Assembly (NCBI GenBank): GCA_016873165.1
Contig: VGXV01000008.1
Location: forward strand, 1 to 64,000
DNA: 64,000 bases
Source of the DNA: Planctomycetota bacterium
GTDB lineage: Bacteria > Planctomycetota > Brocadiia > Brocadiales > Brocadiaceae
Direction: 5' to 3'
Shown here piece after piece: positions 5,999-14,159 of the stretch. The notes beneath the pieces are model-generated. The model saw only the letters and a list, made by a program, of their open reading frames with translations, had not been told where the DNA came from and made no database searches. Within the stretch, counting starts at the first letter, position 1; each line of letters starts with the position of its first letter. The translations under genes and the position numbers were made by a program.

Positions 5999-7861
5999 TT
6001 AGTGGGGATGGTAATTTAAGTAAACTTGGCTTTGGTGCCGCAAGCCGACAATCAGACCGGAAAGTGAGAGCGATTCAATCCACTTTATCCAGTAGTCGCT
6101 ACCTATAGTTGAGTATTTGGTGTAGAGACGGCTCAAGTCATCAAAACGCACTTCTCTGTTCGGCGTCGCGATTATCTCTTCAAGAATAGGTCTCTCCCAT
6201 TCAGTGACTTCCCATTTGTAACCAATAGATATCAACCACAAAATATTTTGGTAGGGGTTAAGGAAACGCGCGCTTCCGTCAAAAACAAGGACATCCGCAA
6301 TTCGAAGAGAATCGAAATCAACCTTCGTAGAGCGTCGTCGTAAAAGCGTGCGCCATTTCATGCCCAGAAATGCCCTATTGACTATGTTTCTATCAGTTGC
6401 TGATAGCGGGTCGCGACTGTCGTACACAACTCCGTGATATCCATGATTTGTCTTAATGTATGCATCTTTCGTGATTGTTATGCCAAATAGCTCTGGCTGC
6501 GCCTGAATAGGTGTGCCTGCGGTTAAATCAAATGATTGTGGATTTAACGAGTCAATAAATGGTAGCAAAGACTCAAATCTATTGACGTTCTCGTATGCTT
6601 CTATCGATGTTGTCGTAGGATAGTCTGGAATTGCGTTTGAAACAGTTGTAATTCCAGCATTGCTTGCGGCAGTAAGGTTTGCTCTTATCCCTTCGTAGTT
6701 GGCTTGCTTTTTCATTACATCTAGAATTCGATCAATACAGGATTCTGTGCCGAAATTTATGGCTTTGACGCCAGCGTTCGCCAAGTGTTCATAGTAATCA
6801 GACCCCAAACTGTTGTGGTGCATCATGTACGACCAAGTACGAAGTGGGATCTGGCGACTAATTGCAAGATCCGCGAGGCGCTTGTACCAACCGGGAGGTA
6901 TGGCATCTGAGATCAAATTTACGTCGTCGAATGTGTGTATGTTTCTGAGATGCGCGATCTCATTGATGACAGTTTCTGGATCTCTATCTATATATCGTTT
7001 ATCCCCAATATCGGACAAACGAGGGTAATCGCAGAAAGTACACTTCCCCCAATAACAGCCCTTGGTAACAAGCACAGGAAGACTGACAGGGTGAAAATAC
7101 TGATTAAGGCCTTCAAACAAAGGGACGGGTAACTTGTTGAGATCTCCTCGCGCCATTGGCCCAGAGTGAAGTACCCCCCTCTTTTTCTCTTGATCAGTTT
7201 GAAGTGCGAATTGTTGAATGGTTTTCTCACCATTTCCAATTGAAATTAAGTCGAATAAATTCGAGCTTTCAAGGGCCGATATCTGCGTGATTTCAAGCAA
7301 ATTTACTTGGCTCCCTCCCAGCCAAATACTTGTTTCTGGAGAAGATGCTTTAAACAATTTCGCGAGTTCAATTGCCTCCGGCAGTTGTTCGCTAAATGCA
7401 ACAGAAAAGCAGATTGCCCTAGGCGATCTTGAGAGAATTTCCTTGATAAATCCATAATAAAGCTGACTTGCTACTGTCGGCCTGTCTTGATGCGATACAA
7501 GGCAAAGTTGAAGCTCTTGGGGGATAGGAAATACGAAAGGACGAATTGCGGCGAGGGCATTTCTCAACGCTAGAGGGTTTCCATTCAAGAAGACTTCCAA
7601 AGATGTTGATGTAAGAGATTGAATGGCCGCCAATGCGTGCTCGACCTCTTCAGAGGTGGCTGAGCTTGCCTCAATTACGCTCTGCGCTTCCTCAAGAAAC
7701 TCTCTTTCGATAACCCTTCTTACTGTCTTGATGTTCAAATCATACGAGACAGTTTCAACGTCTACTTCACGCAGAATAGCACTAAGCAATGGTATTGCTA
7801 AGTGCGGCCCGTGAAGCGCCGACTCCGAGAATGGAGGAAAGATAAATGCAATTTCTTTCAT
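5999..7861 (-). CDS. B12-binding-type radical SAM enzyme, 620 aa
   Basis: Residues ~1-220 look like the N-terminal Rossmann-type (cobalamin-binding-like) region of class B radical SAM proteins (IAFIFPPFSESALHGPHLAI; later LGGSQVN, ISIGNGEKTIQQF). The radical SAM cluster motif is GCYWGKCTFCDYP with Cys269, 274 and 277, i.e. CX4CX2C, one residue longer than canonical CX3CX2C but known in this class. Residues ~290-480 form the TIM-barrel (FDDVNLISDAIP, KAINFGTESC). Substrate unknown. It starts 18 bases after the attI-like core at 7879-7885 and is followed closely by the 174-aa protein, so both may share one cassette. Confidence 0.8.
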   Translation of the reverse strand: MKEIAFIFPPFSESALHGPHLAIPLLSAILREVDVETVSYDLNIKTVRRVIEREFLEEAQSVIEASSATSEEVEHALAAIQSLTSTSLEVFLNGNPLALRNALAAIRPFVFPIPQELQLCLVSHQDRPTVASQLYYGFIKEILSRSPRAICFSVAFSEQLPEAIELAKLFKASSPETSIWLGGSQVNLLEITQISALESSNLFDLISIGNGEKTIQQFALQTDQEKKRGVLHSGPMARGDLNKLPVPLFEGLNQYFHPVSLPVLVTKGCYWGKCTFCDYPRLSDIGDKRYIDRDPETVINEIAHLRNIHTFDDVNLISDAIPPGWYKRLADLAISRQIPLRTWSYMMHHNSLGSDYYEHLANAGVKAINFGTESCIDRILDVMKKQANYEGIRANLTAASNAGITTVSNAIPDYPTTTSIEAYENVNRFESLLPFIDSLNPQSFDLTAGTPIQAQPELFGITITKDAYIKTNHGYHGVVYDSRDPLSATDRNIVNRAFLGMKWRTLLRRRSTKVDFDSLRIADVLVFDGSARFLNPYQNILWLISIGYKWEVTEWERPILEEIIATPNREVRFDDLSRLYTKYSTIGSDYWIKWIESLSLSGLIVGLRHQSQVYLNYHPH

Positions 7862-7878
7862 GCGTACCTATCCTATGC

Positions 7879-7885
7879 GGCTAAC
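7879..7885 (-). other. Candidate attI-side recombination core
   Basis: Minus strand reads TTTGTTAGCCGCATAGG; GTTAGCC is one base from GTTRRRY and identical to the complement of the R'' core of attC-like site E. It lies between the integrase remnant (7953, + strand) and the first minus-strand gene (7861), which is where attI is expected in an integron. Too short to prove alone; geometry is the main support. Confidence 0.5.
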
Positions 7886-7952
7886 AAATTATTATACAGT
7901 TTCTGCCTTTTAACAAACAAAAACTTGAAAGTCAACGCATATTTATAAATTA

Positions 7953-8532
7953 TTGACAAAAAATATAAAAATACGTATATTGCTTCAGGATACCATTACT
8001 TTTGGTGTGATAGACAGAAAAGAGGATATTTCTTACAGGATTAATATCCCAAACGAATTGTGGTTAAAATACGGAAAGATTTTGACAAAAAAGACGGTTC
8101 CTGTTTCATTCCATAATCATTATAAAAAATGGCTGCGATACTACCTTGACTACTGTCATAAATATAATCAACCTTATTCCGACCATCAATCTCTTAAGAA
8201 ATACTTAGAAAAACTGCAGGAGAAAAATCAACCACCTGAGCAGCAAAAGGAAGCAATGCGTGCTGTGTTCATTTATTACGAGATGCTGCAGCCATGTTTT
8301 GAATCAATAAAGCACAACAATAACCTTTTTTCTGTTTCTTCAGAAAGCGTTGGGAATAGAAAAGCTGACGCATTACCGCCACAGCTTTGCCACCCATCTC
8401 CTGCAGGCTAATTACGATATCCGCACAATTCAGGAGTTGTTGGGACACAGTGATGTCAGGACTACCATGATATATACTCATACGATCAAAAGCCAGACAG
8501 TTAAAGAGGCAAAAAGCCCTCTGGATTTCTGA
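7953..8532 (+). pseudogene. intI: Integron-type tyrosine recombinase, internally deleted and frameshifted
   Basis: The first frame (7953-~8310) resembles the SAM-like N-terminal domain of integron integrases: HNHYKKWLRYYLDYCHKYNQ then EKLQEKNQPPEQQKEAMRAV. A second frame (about 8350-8532) gives the catalytic C-terminus: [39 protein letters not shown] and an end KEAKSPLDF, close to the (V/A)RSPLD ending of IntI proteins. Some 130-180 residues in between, including the box I arginine and the IntI-specific region, are missing, and a frame change joins the parts. It cannot encode an active integrase. It points away from the minus-strand cassette array, as intI does. Confidence 0.8.
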
Positions 8533-8558
8533 AATTTTTACTATTTCAAATTACAAAA

Positions 8559-9839
8559 ATGAATGAATTATTAATAAAAGGCGGTTATGTGGTAGACCCC
8601 GCTTCCGGCTTTGAAGGATACGCGGATGTTCTGGTAAAAAACGGGAAAATAGAGGCGGTGTCATCCACTATTCCCGTCAATCCCTCCTTCAGAGTTATTG
8701 ATGCAACGAATAAACACGTCATCCCCGGCCTGATCGATTGCCACGTTCACTTTCGCGAACCGGGGCTTGAATACAAGGAAGATATCTGCACAGGCTCCCG
8801 CGCCGCGGCAAAGGGAGGATACACCACGGTAATTTGCGAACCCAATACAAGCCCCACCATTGATTCCCCATCTATGGTTGATGTATTATCGGAAAGAATT
8901 TCAAAAAAGAGCGTTATAAACGTTTTCACGAAAGCATGCATTACCAAAGGTTCTTTGAGCGAAGAACTAACGGACATTGCTGCACTTGCAAACCACAGCT
9001 ATGTAAAGGCATTATCGGATGACGGCAATCCCGTGTTTAACGATGCGTTAATGGAAAAAGCCTGCAAGCTCTCCGCGCTGCATTCTCTTATTATCAGCCC
9101 CCATTGCGAAGACTCCCCCGTTTATTTAAGCAGGCGAAAAGACAACCCCAACGCAACGTGTTTCCCCGGCGAACCCTATACCCATGAAACCGATTTCGCA
9201 CAGCGCGACATTCGTTATGCAGAACAGGCAAGAAGCCGTCTGCATATTTCCCATATTAGCCTGAAGAATACCATGACGGCAATACAACGAGCCAGGGAAA
9301 GAAACATCGGAAAAATTACTTGTGAAGTAACCCCCCATCACTTATTATTAGACAACAGCTTCCGGGACAAAGACGGAGACACGCCAAAAACCAACCCTCC
9401 CCTTCGATCCCGTGAAGATATGGATGCCATGAGAGAGGGTTTGGCAAACGGGATTATCGATGTTATTGCAACTGACCATGCCCCGCACACAGGAGAAGAT
9501 TTAAGAAAAGGGGCAACGGGTTTTGTCGGACTCGAAACAGCGCTGGGCATTCTGCTTACAAAACTTGTTCATCCCGGCATAATCACTTTTAAGGAACTTA
9601 TAGGAAAAATGTCTGCCAATCCCGCCCGCATCTTCCGGATAAACGGCGGCAGCCTTGCGGCAGGCATGCCGGCAGACATCGCCATAATTGACATAAATAA
9701 AGAATGGACGGTTGACGTCAACACATTTGAATCAAAGGGAAGAAACAGCCCCTTTCACGGCTGGAAACTAAAGGGAAACGTTTCGACTACTATTGTTCAT
9801 GGAAAGGTCATTGTTGATAACTACAAAATCCAATGTTAA
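8559..9839 (+). CDS. pyrC: Dihydroorotase, class I
   Basis: Converts carbamoyl-aspartate to dihydroorotate in pyrimidine synthesis. Zinc/amidohydrolase motifs are present: DCHVHFREPGLEYKED at residues ~60, a lysine-containing strand, HISHISLKNT with metal-binding histidine, and ATDHAPHTGED near residue 305. Length 426 aa is typical of the type I enzyme. It overlaps the next gene by seven bases and is the first gene of a small operon. It starts 26 bases after the integrase remnant, which is in the same direction. Confidence 0.95.
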   Translation: MNELLIKGGYVVDPASGFEGYADVLVKNGKIEAVSSTIPVNPSFRVIDATNKHVIPGLIDCHVHFREPGLEYKEDICTGSRAAAKGGYTTVICEPNTSPTIDSPSMVDVLSERISKKSVINVFTKACITKGSLSEELTDIAALANHSYVKALSDDGNPVFNDALMEKACKLSALHSLIISPHCEDSPVYLSRRKDNPNATCFPGEPYTHETDFAQRDIRYAEQARSRLHISHISLKNTMTAIQRARERNIGKITCEVTPHHLLLDNSFRDKDGDTPKTNPPLRSREDMDAMREGLANGIIDVIATDHAPHTGEDLRKGATGFVGLETALGILLTKLVHPGIITFKELIGKMSANPARIFRINGGSLAAGMPADIAIIDINKEWTVDVNTFESKGRNSPFHGWKLKGNVSTTIVHGKVIVDNYKIQC

Positions 9840-10513
9840 TCATTATTGACGGTTATAACCTTATCTTTACCGTGCCGGAGTTGGAAAAACATGTGGAAAG
9901 AAATTGCATTGAAGCCGTGCGCGATTTCGTAATATCTCTCCTCTCCCAATACCGGCAGGAAAAGCATCACGATATAATCGTTGTATTTGACGGCACATAT
10001 TCGGAAACAAGTTTGCCGAGGAAGATGCTGTGCGGTGGAATAAGAATAATTTATTCCAAAACAGGCGTCAACGCCGATACCGAAATCATGAACATTACCA
10101 GTCAGTTGAGAAATCCCAAAGACGTCTGCATTGTAACGTATGATAATGAAATAAAAAGACACGTAAAAAAATGCGGCTGCCAGGTGATGGATCCGAAGTC
10201 ATACTACCGGGAAATATACGATGTGCTCTACCAGGAAAAAGACAAAAAATCCACCGAACCCGAAAGCAAACTCAAAGGCCCCACTGAGGATGACGCAAGG
10301 TCGTGGAAAGGTGTTTTTGAAGAAGTCACCAGTGAAGAGATCGATTCACACATAAAAAATTCAGGAATATCACATTTAAAGAAAAAGCAGGAACCTGTTA
10401 TAATTGAAAACAAAACGGATGATACACATGAGGATATCTCTCCGTCTGATTATGACACACAATACTGGGTTCGCATCTTTGAAGAATTCGAAGACGATGA
10501 CAAGAAAAATTAA
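9833..10513 (+). CDS. NYN-domain nuclease, YacP-like
   Basis: MLIIIDGYNLIFTVPEL, then FDGTYSE, GVNADTEIMN and CIVTYDNEIKRHVKKCGC give the acidic-residue pattern (D6, D~54, D~92, D~111) of YacP/Rae1-type NYN RNases. Usual family members are ~170 aa; here an extra charged C-terminal tail of ~75 residues (Asp/Glu/Lys-rich, KKKQEPVIIENKTDD) is added. YacP of Bacillus cleaves ribosome-associated mRNA; the role here is inferred. Overlaps pyrC upstream and the VanZ-like gene downstream, so co-translation is likely. Confidence 0.85.
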   Translation: MLIIIDGYNLIFTVPELEKHVERNCIEAVRDFVISLLSQYRQEKHHDIIVVFDGTYSETSLPRKMLCGGIRIIYSKTGVNADTEIMNITSQLRNPKDVCIVTYDNEIKRHVKKCGCQVMDPKSYYREIYDVLYQEKDKKSTEPESKLKGPTEDDARSWKGVFEEVTSEEIDSHIKNSGISHLKKKQEPVIIENKTDDTHEDISPSDYDTQYWVRIFEEFEDDDKKN

Positions 10514-10874
10514 GATTCACTGGAGTCTGAAATGCGCCCTGACATGTGTTTATGCGTATATCATTTACGCGGTATCCTCACAAGACACATCTTCCATCCC
10601 CTTGCCAATCCATCTGGACAAACTTATCCATTTTGCGGAATATGGCATATTATGCACATTTGTCTGCTGGGTTGTTTCTTCTTTTCCCATCACCTCCGCA
10701 AAAATATTTTATTTGATCACCATCGGCATCACTTCGCTGTATGGGATATCAGATGAATTTCACCAGTCCTTCACTCCACATCGTTCCGTGGAAATACACG
10801 ACTGGCTGGCGGATACCACCGGAGCGGCAGCGGCAAGCTTTTTTTGGCGGATATTTCTCCAAAAACATCTGTAA
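10497..10874 (+). CDS. VanZ-like membrane protein
   Basis: Start chosen at ATG 10497 (overlapping the previous gene by 17 bases); the longer frame from 10404 lies inside the NYN gene. Four predicted membrane helices, with the VanZ signatures DKLIHFAEYGILC and SDEFHQSFTPHRSVEIHDWL followed by DTTGAAAA. VanZ-like proteins are small integral membrane proteins of unknown biochemical role. 125 aa is normal. A second VanZ-like protein lies at 60.8 kb. Confidence 0.85.
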   Translation: MTRKIKIHWSLKCALTCVYAYIIYAVSSQDTSSIPLPIHLDKLIHFAEYGILCTFVCWVVSSFPITSAKIFYLITIGITSLYGISDEFHQSFTPHRSVEIHDWLADTTGAAAASFFWRIFLQKHL

Positions 10875-11195
10875 TCAGCAACATCTGTTTTTCTTGCCGC
10901 GTCACCCTTTTAATGCTTCGGATTCGGGATCATTATTTATTCCCTGTCAAAAAACTGGGTAGGATTGACAATGGGGACGATGGGCTTGCCGGGCATTCCC
11001 GGATTTGCCCTTCCGGGATTTGAGATTCGATCCGTCCGGGCGTGTTTGCTGTTGGTGGTTGCTTCTGTGTTTCTTTAGCGGCATTTATTATAAACAGGAT
11101 TGTGCATTCGCCATTCGGAAGAGTCCTGAAAAGCACCAGAGGGGATTAGCGGAGTATCTATTGAAATATCATGGGGCATGCAACTGACTTTCCTG
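10875..11195. other. Intergenic stretch without a supported gene
   Basis: No gene can be supported in these ~320 bases. A minus-strand frame (10937-11074) would encode a Pro/Gly-rich tail with NPGRANPGMPGKPIVPIVNP and stop at TAA 10937-10939, but it is closed upstream by a TAA and has no start codon, so it may be the decayed end of a lost gene. GC content here is higher than in the flanks. Confidence 0.4.
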
Positions 11196-11223
11196 TTGTA
11201 ATTTGAGGGCTATAAATTATAAT
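11196..11223 (+). promoter_or_regulatory. Predicted sigma-70-type promoter for 11277 gene
   Basis: TTGTAA (11196-11201), a 16-base spacer and a perfect TATAAT (11218-11223). Transcription would start near 11230, giving a leader of about 45 bases to the ATG at 11277. Confidence 0.5.
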
Positions 11224-11276
11224 GAAAAAGCGATAAGAATTTACCTGTTTCGGTCTTAATATAGTAACGATAGCCC

Positions 11277-12536
11277 ATGTATTTCCCTTTCCCAAAAACT
11301 ATAATCAGAAAAATCTCTTATTTATTTATTATTGGTTTGCTGATTATTTTTTCCTCCGCTGAGATATATGCGGAGTTGCCTTCCTTTCATATTCCCCCAA
11401 AAGGGTTTTCTGCCTTTGATACGCCAAATGACGCAGGAGAGAGTGTGTCATTAACATGGAATGCTTCCCCCATTGACAGTGCGGGTGTCTTTTATGTTAT
11501 TTATGCTGATACAGAAGAAAACGGTTCCTTTGAAAAGGAAGCGTTGCGTATCGAATCAAACACGGGTTATCGGAAAGACGTTCCGGAAATATATGGTCAC
11601 AGTGAAGATAATGGTAATTATCATTACGTGCAGATAAACCCGCAAAAGGTTTTTAACGGGGAAACACTGGGGAAAAGGCAGCATTTTTATTTTAAGCTGG
11701 CCATAATTTCGGGAGAAGAAAAGGTTTTTTCCGATAATGTTGTGTCTGCAAGGCCACGGGGAAACTGGCTGGACAGGAAAAAGGTCAACAATTTTGCCAT
11801 TATGATGGTTTTTTCTGTTATTGTCATCTATTTCATTCTGCATGCACGGCGAAATCCTGACATGTTTTTGCGGAAAATAGGGGGGCTTGAGGCGGTAGAT
11901 GAGGCTCTGGGGCGCGCCACGGAAATGGGGAAACCGGTGCTTTTTGTGCATGGATTAACCCCGATGGGAACAATATCGGCAATTGCTGCTACCAATATTC
12001 TGGGCAGGATTGCCGGTAAGATTGCTGAATACGATGCTATTCTCAAAGTGGTGAATTGTGATCCTATTGTTATGTCCGTAAGTCAGGAGGTGGTAAAAGA
12101 ATCGTATCTTGAAGCGGGAAGGCCTGATGCTTACAACCAGGACAACGTATTTCTTGTTGCTGCCGAGCAATTCCCTTATGTGGCAGCGGTGACTGGTATT
12201 ATGACGCGTGAAAAACCGGCGGCAAATTTTTTTATGGGATATTTTTATGCAGAGGCATTGCTGTTGGCGGAAACAGGGGCATCCACGGGGGCAATTCAAA
12301 TTGCCGGCACCGATGCCTACACGCAGTTGCCATTTTTTATCACTACGTGCGACTATACGCTGATAGGGGAAGAACTTTATGCCGCAAGCGCCTATTTATC
12401 AAGAGAACCAATGCTTATGGGCACGCTCAGGGCACAGGATGTGGGAAAGGGTCTCCTCATTATAATCCTATTGTTAGGCACACTCCTGGCGAGTTTTGGA
12501 CTGAGATTTATTACGCATCTCTTTGAGGCATTTTAA
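11277..12536 (+). CDS. DUF6754-like exported/membrane protein, 419 aa
   Basis: N-terminal hydrophobic segment (residues ~14-31, SYLFIIGLLIIFSSAEIYAE) looks like a signal peptide or anchor. Residues ~35-160 read as a fibronectin-III-like beta domain (VSLTWNASPIDSAGVFYVIY). A membrane helix follows at ~174-190 (MMVFSVIVIYFILHA), then a cytoplasmic alpha/beta domain with GKPVLFVHGLTPMGTISAIA and a C-terminal helix. I match this to DUF6754 from general recall, without certainty. The membrane genes at 13506-15716 probably belong with it; a toxin-antitoxin pair and a repeat have come in between. Confidence 0.65.
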   Translation: MYFPFPKTIIRKISYLFIIGLLIIFSSAEIYAELPSFHIPPKGFSAFDTPNDAGESVSLTWNASPIDSAGVFYVIYADTEENGSFEKEALRIESNTGYRKDVPEIYGHSEDNGNYHYVQINPQKVFNGETLGKRQHFYFKLAIISGEEKVFSDNVVSARPRGNWLDRKKVNNFAIMMVFSVIVIYFILHARRNPDMFLRKIGGLEAVDEALGRATEMGKPVLFVHGLTPMGTISAIAATNILGRIAGKIAEYDAILKVVNCDPIVMSVSQEVVKESYLEAGRPDAYNQDNVFLVAAEQFPYVAAVTGIMTREKPAANFFMGYFYAEALLLAETGASTGAIQIAGTDAYTQLPFFITTCDYTLIGEELYAASAYLSREPMLMGTLRAQDVGKGLLIIILLLGTLLASFGLRFITHLFEAF

Positions 12537-12630
12537 GTTTGCGGGATTGTGTAAATCCGCAATGCTTTCTGTAAATTCAGTCAGTAACTAATTAGAAAAT
12601 AAAATAATTAAATTGCAAATAAACATCTGT

Positions 12631-12789
12631 ATTGTCCGGTTAGGAATTTGCATGTGCCGGTTTTTGTCATACCCGAATGTTTTTATCGGGTATCCAGAGG
12701 CTCGTTTATCATAGATTTCCGCTCAAAACATGCGGGAATGACAGCTTTAGAACAGGGAAATAAAATATGCAAATTCCTAACCGGACAAT
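12631..12789. mobile_element. 159-bp MITE-like element with 23-bp perfect terminal inverted repeats
   Basis: Arms 12631-12653 and 12767-12789 are perfect 23-base complements (core CCGGTTAGGAATTTGCAT). Inside, TACCCGA/TCGGGTA form a small hairpin and TGTCATACCCG pairs imperfectly with CGGGAATGACA. No coding capacity. The left arm lies about 95 bases after the DUF6754-like gene and the right arm ends 12 bases before the PIN toxin start. The structure suggests a non-autonomous element; no target-site duplication is obvious. Confidence 0.75.
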
Positions 12790-12800
12790 GGTGAATAAAC

Positions 12801-13238
12801 GTGAAAGTTTACCTTGACAATTGCTGTTTCAACCGTCCATTTGATGATCAAACCCAGCTTAGGATCAGACTTGAAACTGAAGCAAAATTAAAGATTCAGG
12901 AAGAAGTTCGGGCAGGAAAATTAAAATTGGCATGGTCATACATATTGGATTATGAAAATAGGAAAAATCCATATGAAGAAAGAAAACTCCGAATCAAAGG
13001 ATGGGAAAAATATGCTGAAACAAATGTTAAAGAAAATGCTGAAATAATTAAACATGCACATTTATTGAATCAAAAAGGATTTGGGAAATTGGATTCCCTG
13101 CATATCGCATGCGCTATTGTTTCTAAATCTGACTATTTTCTTTCCACAGACGACAAAATCTTAAATATGTCAAAAATATTAGAGGAAAAAATAAAAGTAA
13201 CTGACCCGATAGGTTTTATAAAGGAGGTTTTATCATGA
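12801..13238 (+). CDS. PIN-domain toxin
   Basis: MKVYLDNCCFNRPFDDQ carries the first catalytic-type aspartate; FGKLDSLHIACAIVSKSDYF and STDDKILNM carry the later acidic residues of a PIN ribonuclease fold. 145 aa is a normal length. Such proteins are usually toxins of type II modules cleaving RNA. The stop overlaps the start of the 68-aa partner (ATGA at 13235-13238), the usual coupling. The start codon is GTG 12801, just inside the right end of the 159-bp repeat element region. Confidence 0.8.
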   Translation: MKVYLDNCCFNRPFDDQTQLRIRLETEAKLKIQEEVRAGKLKLAWSYILDYENRKNPYEERKLRIKGWEKYAETNVKENAEIIKHAHLLNQKGFGKLDSLHIACAIVSKSDYFLSTDDKILNMSKILEEKIKVTDPIGFIKEVLS

Positions 13239-13441
13239 TTACTGACATGGAAATAAGGATAAAGGGACTAAAGGCCCTTACGGAATCTCTTGGTGATGTT
13301 GAAGCGGAACGTTTTATTTCTCTTATTCAAAGAGAACCATTTGATTATACAAAATGGCGTCGGGGTATGGATGAAGACTTATCAATAGAAGAAATCAGCA
13401 AGAGGGCGATGGCGGTAAGAAATAAAAATACCATGCAATAG
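13235..13441 (+). CDS. Putative antitoxin of the PIN toxin, 68 aa
   Basis: A 68-residue acidic/basic helical protein: IRIKGLKALTESLGDVEAER, FISLIQREPFDYTKWRRGMD, EDLSIEEISKRAMAVRNK. The FDYTKWR...LSIEEIS pattern occurs in small proteins paired with PIN toxins. It starts with ATG overlapping the toxin stop and has GGAGGT in the toxin 3' end as Shine-Dalgarno. Role as antitoxin is inferred from pairing. Confidence 0.7.
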   Translation: MITDMEIRIKGLKALTESLGDVEAERFISLIQREPFDYTKWRRGMDEDLSIEEISKRAMAVRNKNTMQ

Positions 13442-13505
13442 TGTTCATCTTTTACAAATTGGTATAATTTTGTAGAAAGATTTTGGTGTTAACAGATAAT
13501 CAATT

Positions 13506-14159
13506 ATGAATCTTTTGAAACGTACAATTCCACTTATCATTGCCTTTGTTATGGGTTTACTCATGGCGATGCAATATTATGTTCCCCACAGACTGTCTCA
13601 GAATCTGCTGGAAGTCGTGACAAGATGGGACAGGATTATTGCGGGGTTTGCCGTATTTATTGGTGCCTACAGCTTATTCCATCTCCATTGGACAAGGATC
13701 AGGAGAAAAATCGAAGGGTGGGGGTATAGTCTCTTTGTATTTTTTGGAGCGGCAATTACCATACTATTTGGCCTCCTGAACGGGGGGAAATTTTTCTGGA
13801 ATGACAAGCAGGAAGGGACGATGCTGGACTGGATATACTATTATGTGCAAGTTCCTGCTGGCGCTACGATTTTTTCCATTCTGGCATTTTTCATTGCCTC
13901 CGCTGCATACAGAACCTTCCGTGCCCGCACAAGAGAATCCGCCGTGCTGCTCATTGCCGCCATTATTGTTATGATGGGGCGGGTTCCTATCGGAAACTAT
14001 ATTTCCAATTACATACCGGCAGTTGCCGACTGGATCATGGCGGTTCCCAATCTTGCCGCAAAAAGAGGTATTCTGCTGGGAGTGAGTTTCGGAGCCATTG
14101 CTACTTCGATAAAAATAATTTTCGGTATTGAACGGTCTTATCTGGGCGGAGGGGATTAG
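13506..14159 (+). CDS. Polytopic membrane protein, 217 aa
   Basis: Six predicted membrane helices, from PLIIAFVMGLLMAMQYYVPH at the N-terminus to LAAKRGILLGVSFGAIATS near the end. I do not recognise a catalytic motif. The stop TAG (14157-14159) overlaps the GTG start of the next gene, so the three genes 13506-15716 form one operon. Presumed partner of the DUF6754-like protein at 11277, by context; function unknown. Confidence 0.75.
   Translation: MNLLKRTIPLIIAFVMGLLMAMQYYVPHRLSQNLLEVVTRWDRIIAGFAVFIGAYSLFHLHWTRIRRKIEGWGYSLFVFFGAAITILFGLLNGGKFFWNDKQEGTMLDWIYYYVQVPAGATIFSILAFFIASAAYRTFRARTRESAVLLIAAIIVMMGRVPIGNYISNYIPAVADWIMAVPNLAAKRGILLGVSFGAIATSIKIIFGIERSYLGGGD

Noticed and set aside
10937-11136. 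Pro/Gly-rich minus-strand frames
   Set aside because: NPGMPGKPIVPIVNP looks protein-like but there is no start codon and a stop lies directly upstream; possibly a decayed gene end.
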